From Syntrophorhabdus sp. (lineage in GTDB: Bacteria; Desulfobacterota; BSN033; UBA1163): a stretch of 49,122 nt of DNA. Positions 15,359 to 24,141 of this stretch are shown one piece after another. Position 1 is the first letter of the stretch. Each line of letters starts with the position of its first letter. Where the stretch lies: NCBI GenBank assembly GCA_020724025.1, contig DYHU01000002.1, positions 1 through 49,122 of the forward strand. The letters are read 5' to 3'. The notes beneath the pieces were generated by a model. The model was not told the origin of the DNA, did not search any database, and saw only the letters and a list, made by a program, of their open reading frames with translations. A program made the position numbers and the translations under genes.

Positions 15359-16798
15359 TCAAAACTCATCCTTCTTCTCCACATCGCACCAGCGAAGGAG
15401 AGAGGCCAGAGGTGATATTCCATCATGATGCCACATCATGGAGGGAACGGACATCTTGCCGGGAGAAGTGATTCGCGCCACTCCCAACCCTCCAAGTATC
15501 CCGATGAACTCCTTTTCCCGTTCATCTCCTATGGCTACGGCTGCATTCTGCAGGAACGGACCAATAGGTTTTAGGGCCGGAGGAACCTGAAAGATATCCT
15601 TCGCCCCGTAAATTCGTATGAACCGATTCAAAGGAGATGGAGAGAAGGCCCCGGGATCCTTCTCATAGACGATGGTCCAATCCGTTCCATGAGAGGAGAC
15701 CAGAAGTAGGATCTCTTCTCCCTTCAACTCCCTGAATTCGTATGCGGCTCTGAGTTGATGGATGGCGGATGCCTCTCCAGGAGAGAGCCTTCCTCTCTGC
15801 ATCCTCTCATTCAGTGTCTCCATCGCCACGGCAAGGGCCTGACAGAACTCTTTCGGCGAAACCTCACCGCCCTCTTCCAGGTAGTAGACATGGGGGGCAA
15901 GGCAGGCCTGCTGATCGAACATGGAGCAATCAACGGCAACAGCTTCAGCCAGTCTCTCCAGCCCCTGACGATTGAGCCTTTGCCGTCCGATCACCCCGAA
16001 ACCCAATCGGTGGCCATGGACCAGCGTCTTAATTCTCCGTGGGATCTTCTCCAGGAGCGACCTGCATGTCTCCACTCCTCCGAAGAGGACGACCGCATCC
16101 GCCTGCTCAAAGAGAGAAGCCTCCATCTCCTCCTCTCCTCCCCGCCAGTAGAGAACGGCCATACATTCCGCCATCTCCGGGTCGATCTCTTCGATCGTCT
16201 TCAAATAGAGGGGGGCAAAGGTGGGCTCGCCTCTTGCCACTTTTCCGAGGCAGGCTGACTTCACAAGAGTAGATCTCATGAAGAGAAGGTGCGGAAGGGC
16301 CGGGATGTTTTCTGAAAAGATGGAGACGATCAGTTCAGGGCCAAAGGCCCGGCTGTATCCGCCTAATTGAGGGGAGTATTGAAAATCGTCTAAGTAGAGA
16401 GGATTCCCGATCTCCAGAGAAAGGGCGCGCCACATATCCTCCTTGAGAGAACTCTTCATCTCCACATCGATGCTTGCCTCGACCACCGCCGGAGAGAAAC
16501 CGGTGAGGAGAGGAATGGCCCTCAGGGCAAGCCTCCTTAGAGGATAATCCCTATCCAGCCATCTCCGGGAAACCTCATCCAGGACATGGACGATCTTCTC
16601 AATCGGAAGACGGGCAAGATATCGTTCTCTGTTCTTCTTGAGTTGCTGAGTGAGCATCTTAACGAAGGCGTCATCTATCGAAGGAATTTTCAGATCGATA
16701 CGAATTCTCTCGTCCTGATAGACCTCGGTCCTCAATCCCTTTACCCGATCCCTGAGCTGAGGAGGAAGGTAGTATGCCTCGATTCCAATATGTTCCAT
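15359..16798 (-). CDS. LuxC-like acyl reductase
   Basis: A 479-residue protein of the LuxC (acyl-CoA/acyl-protein reductase) family, full length. It has an aldehyde-dehydrogenase fold; the catalytic cysteine is in SMFDQQACLAPHVYY (about residue 297), with the upstream strand ADAVVLFGGVETCRSLLE for NADPH. LuxC takes the acyl group from LuxE and reduces it to an aldehyde. Its ATG overlaps the LuxE stop, as in a coupled pair. No luciferase (luxAB) is present, so bioluminescence is not implied; the aldehyde must serve another end. Confidence 0.9.
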   Translation of the reverse strand: MEHIGIEAYYLPPQLRDRVKGLRTEVYQDERIRIDLKIPSIDDAFVKMLTQQLKKNRERYLARLPIEKIVHVLDEVSRRWLDRDYPLRRLALRAIPLLTGFSPAVVEASIDVEMKSSLKEDMWRALSLEIGNPLYLDDFQYSPQLGGYSRAFGPELIVSIFSENIPALPHLLFMRSTLVKSACLGKVARGEPTFAPLYLKTIEEIDPEMAECMAVLYWRGGEEEMEASLFEQADAVVLFGGVETCRSLLEKIPRRIKTLVHGHRLGFGVIGRQRLNRQGLERLAEAVAVDCSMFDQQACLAPHVYYLEEGGEVSPKEFCQALAVAMETLNERMQRGRLSPGEASAIHQLRAAYEFRELKGEEILLLVSSHGTDWTIVYEKDPGAFSPSPLNRFIRIYGAKDIFQVPPALKPIGPFLQNAAVAIGDEREKEFIGILGGLGVARITSPGKMSVPSMMWHHDGISPLASLLRWCDVEKKDEF

Positions 16799-17922
16799 TA
16801 CTTCCCTCTTTCGATACGGGTCATCTCATCGATCGTCAGAGAGCATCCCCTCGCCTCTCCCTCTTTCGATCTTCCGAAGACCTCGAATCCTTCCGGAGTC
16901 ATCCTTCCCAGGTCATCGGTCTGAATGGCCAGGATATGGCCTCTGTTGGCAAGGTCGAAGTGCCTGAGCAGGCCCGTCTCACCGGGTGGAAGAGGTTTCA
17001 GAGTCTCCGGATCAACTACAAGCGTCTTTGTCCAGGGGGGATTGATCTTCGCCCCTGGAAGATGGAGTCCCTTAAGGAAATCCCGTAATGTATTGTCATA
17101 AAATTGTGAACTGGTCTCCGTCATTCCCAGGAGATTGACGCAGTACCCTTTTTCGATTCCCAAAATCTCTCCGCATTCCCTTATAAACTCTTCCCGCTTC
17201 ACCTCCCTGCTTCTTCCTTTAAATCCACCCGCATCGAGTATTCGAGAGCCAGAGGGGAGTTTGAATCTTAACCCCTTCTCGCGACAGGTATCGAAGAAAT
17301 TGACGAAGCCAAAGGAACCGCCGCAGAGCGTCACCGGAACGTCTTCTTCTTCCGAGGAGCGGAGCTCCTTCAGGAGTGTTTCCACTTCAAAACCCTCCCT
17401 GCCCACAAGAAAGCGGCTCTGAGGCAGGCCGAAATAGTCCTTCAGCCGGTTCATCCCGTAGGCCATGATCATATGGGGAGCCATCTCGGGAGAGGGAGCA
17501 ATGATCAGGATCTTTGTCTTCATCCCATCGGGAAAGAGAAAAGAAGAGGCCGCCTCCTGGATCGTTGCATCCATGAGCCTGAGCCCTCCCTCATCGTAAC
17601 CGACCTTCCCCCTCTCTTCGGGTTTTGTCGTGCCGCTCGTCATGAAGGTCCTCACCGTCCGGGAAGGAAACATGGAGAGTTCCATTACCTTGAAGACATC
17701 GGTCGGAAGGGCTGGGATCTCCTCCCAGGAGGAGATCTTCTCTGGTCCGATTCCCCTCTTCTCACAGTAGCCTCTGTAAAGTGGAATATATTTAAACTGG
17801 AGTCCAAAAACCTGGAGCGAAAGCCTGTTAAACTCTTCATCGTCCTCGCGGTCGATTCCCTTCCGGATGAAGTCGATGATCTTTTGATCGAGGTCCAGCG
17901 CCTCTTTCGGCAGCCCCTTCAT
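16798..17922 (-). CDS. LuxE-like acyl-protein synthetase
   Basis: A 374-residue protein of the LuxE family, a short member of the adenylate-forming (ANL) superfamily that activates a carboxylic acid as acyl-AMP and passes it to LuxC. Visible motifs are SSWEEIPALPTDVFK, the phosphate loop RTFMTSGTTKP (about residue 93), NLLGMTETSSQFYDN and, near the C-terminus, GETGLLRHFDLANRGHILAIQTDDLG. It overlaps the FAD gene upstream and the LuxC gene downstream by a few bases. The acid substrate is unknown; the neighbouring LeuCD and synthase genes suggest a chain-extended 2-oxoacid or its derivative. Confidence 0.88.
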   Translation of the reverse strand: MKGLPKEALDLDQKIIDFIRKGIDREDDEEFNRLSLQVFGLQFKYIPLYRGYCEKRGIGPEKISSWEEIPALPTDVFKVMELSMFPSRTVRTFMTSGTTKPEERGKVGYDEGGLRLMDATIQEAASSFLFPDGMKTKILIIAPSPEMAPHMIMAYGMNRLKDYFGLPQSRFLVGREGFEVETLLKELRSSEEEDVPVTLCGGSFGFVNFFDTCREKGLRFKLPSGSRILDAGGFKGRSREVKREEFIRECGEILGIEKGYCVNLLGMTETSSQFYDNTLRDFLKGLHLPGAKINPPWTKTLVVDPETLKPLPPGETGLLRHFDLANRGHILAIQTDDLGRMTPEGFEVFGRSKEGEARGCSLTIDEMTRIERGK

Positions 17923-19133
17923 CGTTCAACCTCGATATGGAAAGTGATCATCTTCTTCTCCGCCAATCGCTTCAAAACCTTTTTGAGATCCGCAAGAGAA
18001 AGATTCTTCTTTTCGGCCATCTCCCGGAGCGAAAGTTTTCCATTGAGGCTTCTCGACAATCCGGCCCACTTCCTTCCCAATGAAACCTCGATCTCTTCTT
18101 CGCCTACCAGGGACTTGGGAAGAAGGTCCTCATCGAGAGGAGGAAGCTCTTCAAAATCTGACGGAATCTGAAAATCCGTTGGACGATAGGCAAAGAGGGG
18201 CGGATAGGTTCCGAATTTTTTATGATAGATATAGCGATAAGCGCTCAGACCTGCTGCCATCCCCTGTGCCACTGCCCTTGAGAAGGAGTTGTATCCTCCT
18301 GAGGTCACATCTCCCGCGGCAAATATGCCTGGGATGGAGGTCTCCATGTCCTGATTGACCTTGATGAAGGGAGAGCCGAATTCATCCTTCTCAATCTTCA
18401 TCCTCCAGGCAGGCGCAAGTTCATAGGAGTTAAAGTCCAGAAGAACCTTTCCGCACTTTATCTTGCGAGGACCCTTCGAGGTCCGGACAGTCAGCCCCTG
18501 AAGTCGGCCATCCCCCCAGTACCTTTCGATCCATCCCCGCATGACATCTTCGCTCCCCTCCCCCTCTCCCTCCATGACGAACAACAGGGGAGAGCGGCCC
18601 TGGTTCATCTCCCGGATCAAGGGGATGAGGTTCCGGAGTTTTTCGCTTCCCACGACCACCAGCCTCGGCGCCCATTTTTTGCTGAGAAGCCTTCTCATAT
18701 GGGAGACGATAAATTCATAACCCATGCTCGTCACCTCTAAACCACGGCCGAGATAGTCCCTCTCATTGATAAGAACCTTAATGCCGGTGGCAATGATCAC
18801 AGCCAGGCAGCGGAAGATCTTTCCATCGGAAGTGAAAACCTCTTTGACTTCACCTTTAAGGTTGATCCGGCTTACCCTCCCCTGATGGACCCCAATCCTC
18901 AGACCCTTCACATCTTTCAAGAGGCGACGGACAACATCCTTTCCCTCCATCTTCCACGACGGTCCTGTGAAGAGACATCCCCGCCAGCCCGTCAGTCCAC
19001 CCAGATAGGAGTTTTCGATGAGGAGGGTACTGCACGGGATGGCCTTATACCTCTTCACCCACCGGGTCCGGATGGCCGCATTGAGCCCGGCCGGTCCTCC
19101 TCCCACCACAATCACATCGGAATCATATGCCAT
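17919..19133 (-). CDS. FAD-dependent oxidoreductase, thioredoxin-reductase-like, with C-terminal helical domain
   Basis: About 404 residues from the ATG at 19133 (MAYDSDVIVVGGGPAGLNAA), preferred over 19166 because GGAGAGAGAAAG precedes it. The FAD dinucleotide loop and the second FAD motif GIFAAGDVTSGG are intact. The redox pair CxxC of thioredoxin reductase is missing (the region reads EVTSMGYE), and the expected NADPH loop is replaced by VVVGSEKLRN, so neither disulfide chemistry nor ordinary NADPH binding is expected. The last 80 residues look like a winged helix (SLREMAEKKNLSLADLKKVL). It may oxidise or reduce an intermediate of this operon. Confidence 0.8.
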   Translation of the reverse strand: MAYDSDVIVVGGGPAGLNAAIRTRWVKRYKAIPCSTLLIENSYLGGLTGWRGCLFTGPSWKMEGKDVVRRLLKDVKGLRIGVHQGRVSRINLKGEVKEVFTSDGKIFRCLAVIIATGIKVLINERDYLGRGLEVTSMGYEFIVSHMRRLLSKKWAPRLVVVGSEKLRNLIPLIREMNQGRSPLLFVMEGEGEGSEDVMRGWIERYWGDGRLQGLTVRTSKGPRKIKCGKVLLDFNSYELAPAWRMKIEKDEFGSPFIKVNQDMETSIPGIFAAGDVTSGGYNSFSRAVAQGMAAGLSAYRYIYHKKFGTYPPLFAYRPTDFQIPSDFEELPPLDEDLLPKSLVGEEEIEVSLGRKWAGLSRSLNGKLSLREMAEKKNLSLADLKKVLKRLAEKKMITFHIEVER

Positions 19134-19641
19134 CTTTCTCTCTCCGAAGATAGGAGACCAATCCACCTGCCTCTAAAATCTTTTTGAGATGGGGATCAAT
19201 GGTTGTAAAGGGAAAACGTCTTGAGTCCGCCCCCTCAATCCACCCCTCCCTTAAGGAGATGCGGATCATATCGCCATCGCTCACCCATGCCTGTATCTCT
19301 CCGGACTCAAAGACAGGAATGCCGAGGTTGACCAGACTCCTCATGAAGATCCTTGCGAAGGAAGCGGCCACAACTCCCTTCACCCCGAAAGCGCAGAGGC
19401 CTCTCACCGAAGTCTCACGGCTTGAACCGCAGCCGAAATTCTCTCCTGCCACGATCACCCATCCCTCATCCGGCGAATCCCCTTTCACCCCCGCGCCCAA
19501 TCTCGCCATCCCCTCCACAATTCCTTCCTTCATCCTCTTCTCATCCAGGCTGAAGTGTGAAGGAGGATGGAGCAGGTCTGTATTCACATGATCTCCCAAT
19601 TTCCATACACGACCTGAGATGATTGCAGGAAGGGACATCAC
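19123..19641 (-). CDS. LeuD-like dehydratase small subunit
   Basis: A 172-residue small subunit of the isopropylmalate isomerase/homoaconitase family. GDHVNTDLLHP matches the GDNxDTDxIxP start, and GENFGCGSSRE is the swivelling-domain substrate site. The specificity loop that usually follows as (P)xRYLRT or YLVM here reads HFSLDE, so the side chain bound is probably different from those of characterised enzymes. It overlaps the LeuC-like gene by four bases and the FAD gene by eleven. Confidence 0.88.
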   Translation of the reverse strand: MMSLPAIISGRVWKLGDHVNTDLLHPPSHFSLDEKRMKEGIVEGMARLGAGVKGDSPDEGWVIVAGENFGCGSSRETSVRGLCAFGVKGVVAASFARIFMRSLVNLGIPVFESGEIQAWVSDGDMIRISLREGWIEGADSRRFPFTTIDPHLKKILEAGGLVSYLRREKDGI

Positions 19642-20900
19642 ATCACCTCTCTCGGATCAACGATCCTGCCTGCGAGGGCAGAAGCGGCCGCTGTGAGTGG
19701 AGAGGAAAGAAAGACCCTTGAGGAGGGATCTCCCATCCTGCCCTTAAAATTTCTGTTGGACGTGCTCAGACACCTCTCCTCTCTTCCGAGAATCCCTTTG
19801 TCAATGCCTCCACAGGGACCGCAACTCGGATTGAGAAACACCCCTCCTGCCTCTATCATCGCTGAAATATAACCCTTCTCTATTGCCTTCTGGTAAATCC
19901 TTTGTGAGGCAGGGGTGACGAGAAGCCTCACTCCCCGTGCAACTTTTTTTCCCCTGAGAAGATTTGCTGCCAGCTCCATGTCCCTCAACCTTCCTCCTGT
20001 GCAGGAGCCGATGAAGACCTGGTCGATCTCTTCGCCCTTGATCTCCTCCGCATCGATCACCCGGGCAGGACTGTCAGGAAGGGCAACCTTCGGTTTAAGT
20101 GAAGCGAGGTTCACTTCTATCTTCCTTAAGTAGGGTCGTTCTCCATCGAGCCCATTTCCCGGATGGCTAAAATGACCGTCCCTTTCGATCAAATAATTCT
20201 CTGTCACCCGGTCAGGCCAAAAGAGTCCATTCTTTGCCCCTCCTTCAACGACCATATTGCAGATGGCAAATCGATCATCCATGGGAATGGCTTCATCCAT
20301 GTCATAAAACTCCATTGCCTGATAGAGGAATCCTCCCTCCCCGTACCTTCCCAGAAGATCCAGAATGACATCCTTTCCCATGAGATAGGGAGGAAGTTTT
20401 TCCCTTAGATCGATTCGGACCACTTCGGGCGGTTTGAGCCAGGTTCTGCCCGTGATGAGGGTATAGAGGATATCCGTCGAACCCATGCCCGTTGCCAGGC
20501 ACCCCAGAGCACCTCCGGTCGTGGTGTGGGAATCGGCTCCAAGCACCAGCATCCCCGGTTTTAACCATGGCCCCTCCACTAAAAGTTGGTGGCAGATCCC
20601 CTGATAGACAGAGAGGTGAGGCAGTCTCTCCTCTGCTGCAAAGGAGAGCACCTCTTTCACCATATTGGCCCGCTCAATCGAAGAAGGAGGGGCAAAGTGA
20701 TCCACCGTTAGAAAGACCTTTTTTCTGTCCCAGATCTCTCCTCCGGATTCTTTTAACTCCGGAAGGAGAAGCGCAAAGGTCGGATCATGTAGGAGGACAA
20801 AGTCAACTTCTACGGAAAGGTATTCACCCTCCCTTCTTCCATCTCCGTGTCTCTCAATGATCTCGCCCGTGATTCCCTTACCCATTTTTCCTCGTATCAT
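19638..20900 (-). CDS. LeuC-like dehydratase large subunit
   Basis: A 420-residue large subunit of the isopropylmalate isomerase/homoaconitase (archaeal-length) type. It carries the [4Fe-4S] ligands in IGSCTGGRLRDME and FLNPSCGPCGG, and the family stretches TVDHFAPPSS, HQLLVEG and LGADSHTTTGGALGCLATG. With the small subunit it would move a hydroxyl from C2/C3 of an alkylmalate. Together with the synthase upstream it forms the first two steps of a 2-oxoacid elongation round; no isopropylmalate/homoisocitrate dehydrogenase (LeuB/HicDH) gene is present here. Confidence 0.9.
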   Translation of the reverse strand: MIRGKMGKGITGEIIERHGDGRREGEYLSVEVDFVLLHDPTFALLLPELKESGGEIWDRKKVFLTVDHFAPPSSIERANMVKEVLSFAAEERLPHLSVYQGICHQLLVEGPWLKPGMLVLGADSHTTTGGALGCLATGMGSTDILYTLITGRTWLKPPEVVRIDLREKLPPYLMGKDVILDLLGRYGEGGFLYQAMEFYDMDEAIPMDDRFAICNMVVEGGAKNGLFWPDRVTENYLIERDGHFSHPGNGLDGERPYLRKIEVNLASLKPKVALPDSPARVIDAEEIKGEEIDQVFIGSCTGGRLRDMELAANLLRGKKVARGVRLLVTPASQRIYQKAIEKGYISAMIEAGGVFLNPSCGPCGGIDKGILGREERCLSTSNRNFKGRMGDPSSRVFLSSPLTAAASALAGRIVDPREVM

Positions 20901-20940
20901 TTAATTTTTCAAATGATCATTCCTGCATTCAACAAATATC

Positions 20941-21106
20941 GGACACCGGTCAGGGATGCTGTAAAAGTTTTAGAGCGGAAACCTTTAACGAATCGTTAAG
21001 ATGGTTGCAAAAGTATCAGGACCCTTCGCTCACTTCCTTCGATTCGTTCCTGAAAAATATGAAACGCCGCATTCTAAAACTTTGGAAGCATTCCTTACCG
21101 GCGTCC
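20941..21106. repeat. 166-bp structured inverted repeat, copy 2
   Basis: Ends GGACACCGG/CCGGCGTCC; next arms AGGGATGCT/AGCATTCCTT and GTTTTAGAGCGG/CCGCATTCTAAAAC. Relative to copy 1 (15156-15320), CCCC has become CCGG on one side with GGGG to CCGG on the other, and CCTTAGA/TCTAAGG has become TTTTAGA/TCTAAAA: paired changes that keep the stem. It fills the gap between the synthase stop and the LeuC-like start. Confidence 0.78.
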
Positions 21107-21120
21107 AGCCCAATCCCATT

Positions 21121-22326
21121 TCAAATAGCTGAAGCATTATCCTTCCCCAAAACCTCCTCCACAATCTCCCAGAAGGCTTCTATCGGGAAATTGAGACTCT
21201 CTTTATAATATCCCTCCATCTCCTCTGCCATCTTTCTGATCTCTCCTTTTCCTGTGGCCATCTTCCTCTCCTTCACCCTTCGCAGGATCTCTCTCAACTC
21301 CTCCTCTTTCGCTTCATATCCCCTCTGCTTCAAGAGGTGGAGGATGGCCTGAGTTCCCGTATGCTTCCCCAGGACAAAAGAGGCTTCTCTCCCCACCTCC
21401 TCCGGATCGATGGCTTTGTAGGTCAGACTGTTTTTAAGAATTCCATCCACATGGATGCCTGATTCGTGCCGGAAGGCATTGAGGCCCACGATGGGAGCAT
21501 GGGGAGGGATAAAGATCCCGGAATATTGCTCAACCAGACGGGAGAGGTGATAAAGCCTCTTCATGTCGATCCCGTGTTCCCGATGGAAGATCTTCTCCAG
21601 TGCTAAAACGATCTCGTGAAGGGGTGGATTCCCTGCCCGCTCGCCAATCCCATTGACCGTCACCGAAGGATAGTCTGCCCCTGCCTCGATGCTCGCCAGG
21701 GTATTGGCTGTGGCAAGACCCAGGTCATTGTGGCAGTGAACACCCAACCCCATCTCCGCGGGGATTTGTTCTCTCACCTTCTTCGCCAGCTCCTTCATCC
21801 TGAAAGGCTCCATCACTCCCACAGTGTCACAGAGAAAAGCTCTCCGGGCTCCCCATCGATAGGCATGGCAAAGAATCTCATTGAGAAATCGAATGTCAGC
21901 CCTTGAACCATCCTCTGCCACCAGATTGACCAGAAGCCCTCTTCGAGAGGCATAGCCAATCACCTCTTTGGCGAGGCTCTTCACTCCCTCTTCATCCGTC
22001 CCGAGTTTTAATCTGAGGTGAAGGGAACTCACAGGACAGATGATAAAAACCTCGTTCACGCCGCATTCGATCGCCTGATCGACCTCCTCCTTCTTCAGCC
22101 GGATGGAAACTCCGATGGATGCCTTGAGGCCCTGATGGGCAATGGCCGAGATGGCTTCCCTCTCTTCGGTTGAAACGGATGGCATTCCCACATCCAAAAT
22201 GGGCACACCCAATTGATCCAGCTCCCTCGCAATCTCAACCTTCTCGTCCCGGGTGAAGTAGACGCCGGGAGATTGCTCGCCTTCTCTCAGGGTCCCATCC
22301 ACAATATGGATTTTATTCATGACCAC
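21121..22326 (-). CDS. Homocitrate/isopropylmalate synthase-like (DRE-TIM) protein
   Basis: A 401-residue enzyme of the homocitrate synthase/isopropylmalate synthase family, which condenses acetyl-CoA with a 2-oxoacid. The active site is intact: VDGTLREGEQSPGV (R and E), the metal ligands in GVHCHNDLGLATAN, NGIGERAGNPPL, and HESGIHVDGIL. It lacks the C-terminal leucine-regulatory domain of LeuA, as NifV, AksA and lysine-pathway homocitrate synthases do. It overlaps the radical SAM gene by 14 bases. The acceptor cannot be told from sequence; NifV is possible, but no nif genes are near. Confidence 0.88.
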   Translation of the reverse strand: MVMNKIHIVDGTLREGEQSPGVYFTRDEKVEIARELDQLGVPILDVGMPSVSTEEREAISAIAHQGLKASIGVSIRLKKEEVDQAIECGVNEVFIICPVSSLHLRLKLGTDEEGVKSLAKEVIGYASRRGLLVNLVAEDGSRADIRFLNEILCHAYRWGARRAFLCDTVGVMEPFRMKELAKKVREQIPAEMGLGVHCHNDLGLATANTLASIEAGADYPSVTVNGIGERAGNPPLHEIVLALEKIFHREHGIDMKRLYHLSRLVEQYSGIFIPPHAPIVGLNAFRHESGIHVDGILKNSLTYKAIDPEEVGREASFVLGKHTGTQAILHLLKQRGYEAKEEELREILRRVKERKMATGKGEIRKMAEEMEGYYKESLNFPIEAFWEIVEEVLGKDNASAI

Positions 22327-23905
22327 TTTTTAAACCTCTTAAACGCCAGCTCATATAACGGCAGAAGAGCCTGCCCCAGAAGGGATCGCTCGCTTTTGTC
22401 GGATTGGGATGAAGAGAACAAAACTCCCTGCACTTTGCCTCTCTTAAGATCGTCTCAAATCCCTGCTCATCCAGTTCTCTCCCATCTCCCTTATAGTCAG
22501 GGATGAAGTAGCCCAACCCCCCGCTTCCGGGAGAACTTCTACGATAGAAATCCGAAAAGGACCTTTTCGTGGAGACAATGCCGAACTCTTCCGGATGGAG
22601 ATGCCACGGAGCGCCAGGCTCAAGGGAGATGGGCGAAGACCAGATCCTTCCGATCTTCTTGAATCTTCGCTTCACTTCTCTTCGAAGAGCAACGGTCTTC
22701 GATAGGTCTGAATATCTTTCTCCCGGAATGCCCATCGAGAAGAAGAGATCCACTCTGATTCCCAGTCGTTCAGCCGCAGAGATCGCCTTCATTAACGATT
22801 CATTCGAATAAGAAAAAGTTTTATTCTTATGCCTCACGCCTTCATCTCCGGATTCAGGTGAGAGGGCGAGGATGGAGCCGTCGAGAATAAAGGTCCTGGC
22901 AAATTCCTCGAGAAAGGGTCCGGTGGGAAGGGAAAAAGATTCAAAATAAATCCTTGTCCGAAGGCCTCTCTTTCTCACCAAGGGGAAAAGTTCTGAGTAA
23001 TATCTTTCCCCCTCCTTGCCGGGATCGAAGGCGATGTTAAACATCCGGTATCCCATCTCCACTGCCTTGGCCATGCTTTCCATCACAGTCTCTGGAGAGC
23101 GGAAAACCACCCTCTTCCTCCCATTCACGACCTGTTGGGCTTCACTACCCCCTCCGCACCAGGTGCAGTTTCCTGGACATCCTCTGCCGATATTGAGGGG
23201 AAAGATGGGATGGCCCAGATGAAAATGTTTTCGATTCTCCTCTTTAGATAGTCCTTTGGCCCAGACAAAAGGCATTCCCATAGAGTGAATATAGGTCTCT
23301 TTATCGTGGAGAAGTGAGAGGTTCGTATAGGAGGATCGATCCAGATCACTTTCGGAGGCGACATAGGAGAGAGGATTTTCTCTGATCTCTCCCCCCTTTC
23401 TCCACGTGAGATTGGGAATCTCCTCAAACCCTCTCCCCTCTTCGAATGCCTTCATCAATGCGATGAGGGGAACTTCTGCGTCCCCGCGTATGATCGCATC
23501 GATCTGTGGAAACGAGGAGAGGATCTCTTGATGAAAGAGGCTGGCCGTGTATCCACCCGACAGGACAAAGGCCTTCTTATTTTTACCCTTTATCTCACTG
23601 GCTATCTTCATCACATCGTAGGACTGCGGATGAAAGTGAAGGGGGATGGCCACGACCTTTGCCTCTTTTCCCTCCAGGTAATGGAGGGGTGAAAAGGCCC
23701 CTCTCTCAATCCATTCCAGTCCGAGATGCAAGATCTTGGTTCGATACCCCAACTGGCTGGCAAGGTCGGCAAGGGCCAGCGTTCCCATAGGGATAAGATT
23801 GACGGTCATATACTGGCCATAAGGCCGGTAAAAATTCGAGAACTTGGGAACATGAATGAAGAGAAGGTCTAAAGGTTCTGCCATCGCCTTGAATTGTGGT
23901 CGCAA
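22313..23905 (-). CDS. B12-binding-domain radical SAM protein
   Basis: A 530-residue protein. The N-terminal 190 residues form a cobalamin-binding-like Rossmann domain (PMGTLALADLASQLGYRTKI, DAIIRGDAEVPLIALMKAF), followed by a radical SAM core with IGRGCPGNCTWCGGG (C-x3-C-x2-C, about residue 245) and LALSPESGDEGVRHKN. The typical D-x-H-x-x-G of B12 ligation is not obvious, so cobalamin may bind base-off or not at all. Class B relatives methylate or rearrange unactivated carbons. It is the first gene of the LuxCE/LeuCD operon and is overlapped by the synthase gene. Confidence 0.87.
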   Translation of the reverse strand: MRPQFKAMAEPLDLLFIHVPKFSNFYRPYGQYMTVNLIPMGTLALADLASQLGYRTKILHLGLEWIERGAFSPLHYLEGKEAKVVAIPLHFHPQSYDVMKIASEIKGKNKKAFVLSGGYTASLFHQEILSSFPQIDAIIRGDAEVPLIALMKAFEEGRGFEEIPNLTWRKGGEIRENPLSYVASESDLDRSSYTNLSLLHDKETYIHSMGMPFVWAKGLSKEENRKHFHLGHPIFPLNIGRGCPGNCTWCGGGSEAQQVVNGRKRVVFRSPETVMESMAKAVEMGYRMFNIAFDPGKEGERYYSELFPLVRKRGLRTRIYFESFSLPTGPFLEEFARTFILDGSILALSPESGDEGVRHKNKTFSYSNESLMKAISAAERLGIRVDLFFSMGIPGERYSDLSKTVALRREVKRRFKKIGRIWSSPISLEPGAPWHLHPEEFGIVSTKRSFSDFYRRSSPGSGGLGYFIPDYKGDGRELDEQGFETILREAKCREFCSLHPNPTKASDPFWGRLFCRYMSWRLRGLKSGHE

Positions 23906-23975
23906 GAGTGGCTAATTATAACCCATCTCTTTGTAAACCACATCTTCACGAAGGCGATGAAGCGGAGGGAAAAGC

Positions 23976-24141
23976 TAGTGTAGTGCGTCAAAAGTCCCTT
24001 TACTTTGTTTGTCATTCCGGGCTTGACCCGGAATCCAGTGTTTCTGAACTGGATTCCCGCTGGAGTTTACCCCGTACTCGATACGGGGCGGGAATGACGG
24101 CTTCGGAAATAATGTAAAGAAGCGTTAGATTCACTACACTA
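23976..24141. mobile_element. 166-bp nested inverted-repeat element (GTCATTCC family)
   Basis: Outer arms TAGTGTAGTG (23976-23985) and CACTACACTA (24132-24141) are perfect complements; the next 25 bases of each arm match partly. The core GTCATTCC (24011) to GGAATGAC (24098) has internal hairpins CCGGG/CCCGG and CCCCGT/ACGGGG. No reading frame is present. Confidence 0.65.

Noticed and set aside
15359..17922. luxCE as part of a bioluminescence operon
   Set aside because: No luciferase (luxAB) or luxD gene is present, and the partners are 2-oxoacid-extension enzymes.
19123..22326. Ordinary leucine biosynthesis operon
   Set aside because: The synthase lacks the LeuA regulatory domain, leuB is missing, the LeuD loop is atypical and the genes are coupled to LuxC/LuxE.
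21121..22326. nifV for nitrogenase cofactor synthesis
   Set aside because: The family fits, but no nif gene is in the window; the nifU-like genes are short IscU-type scaffolds far away.
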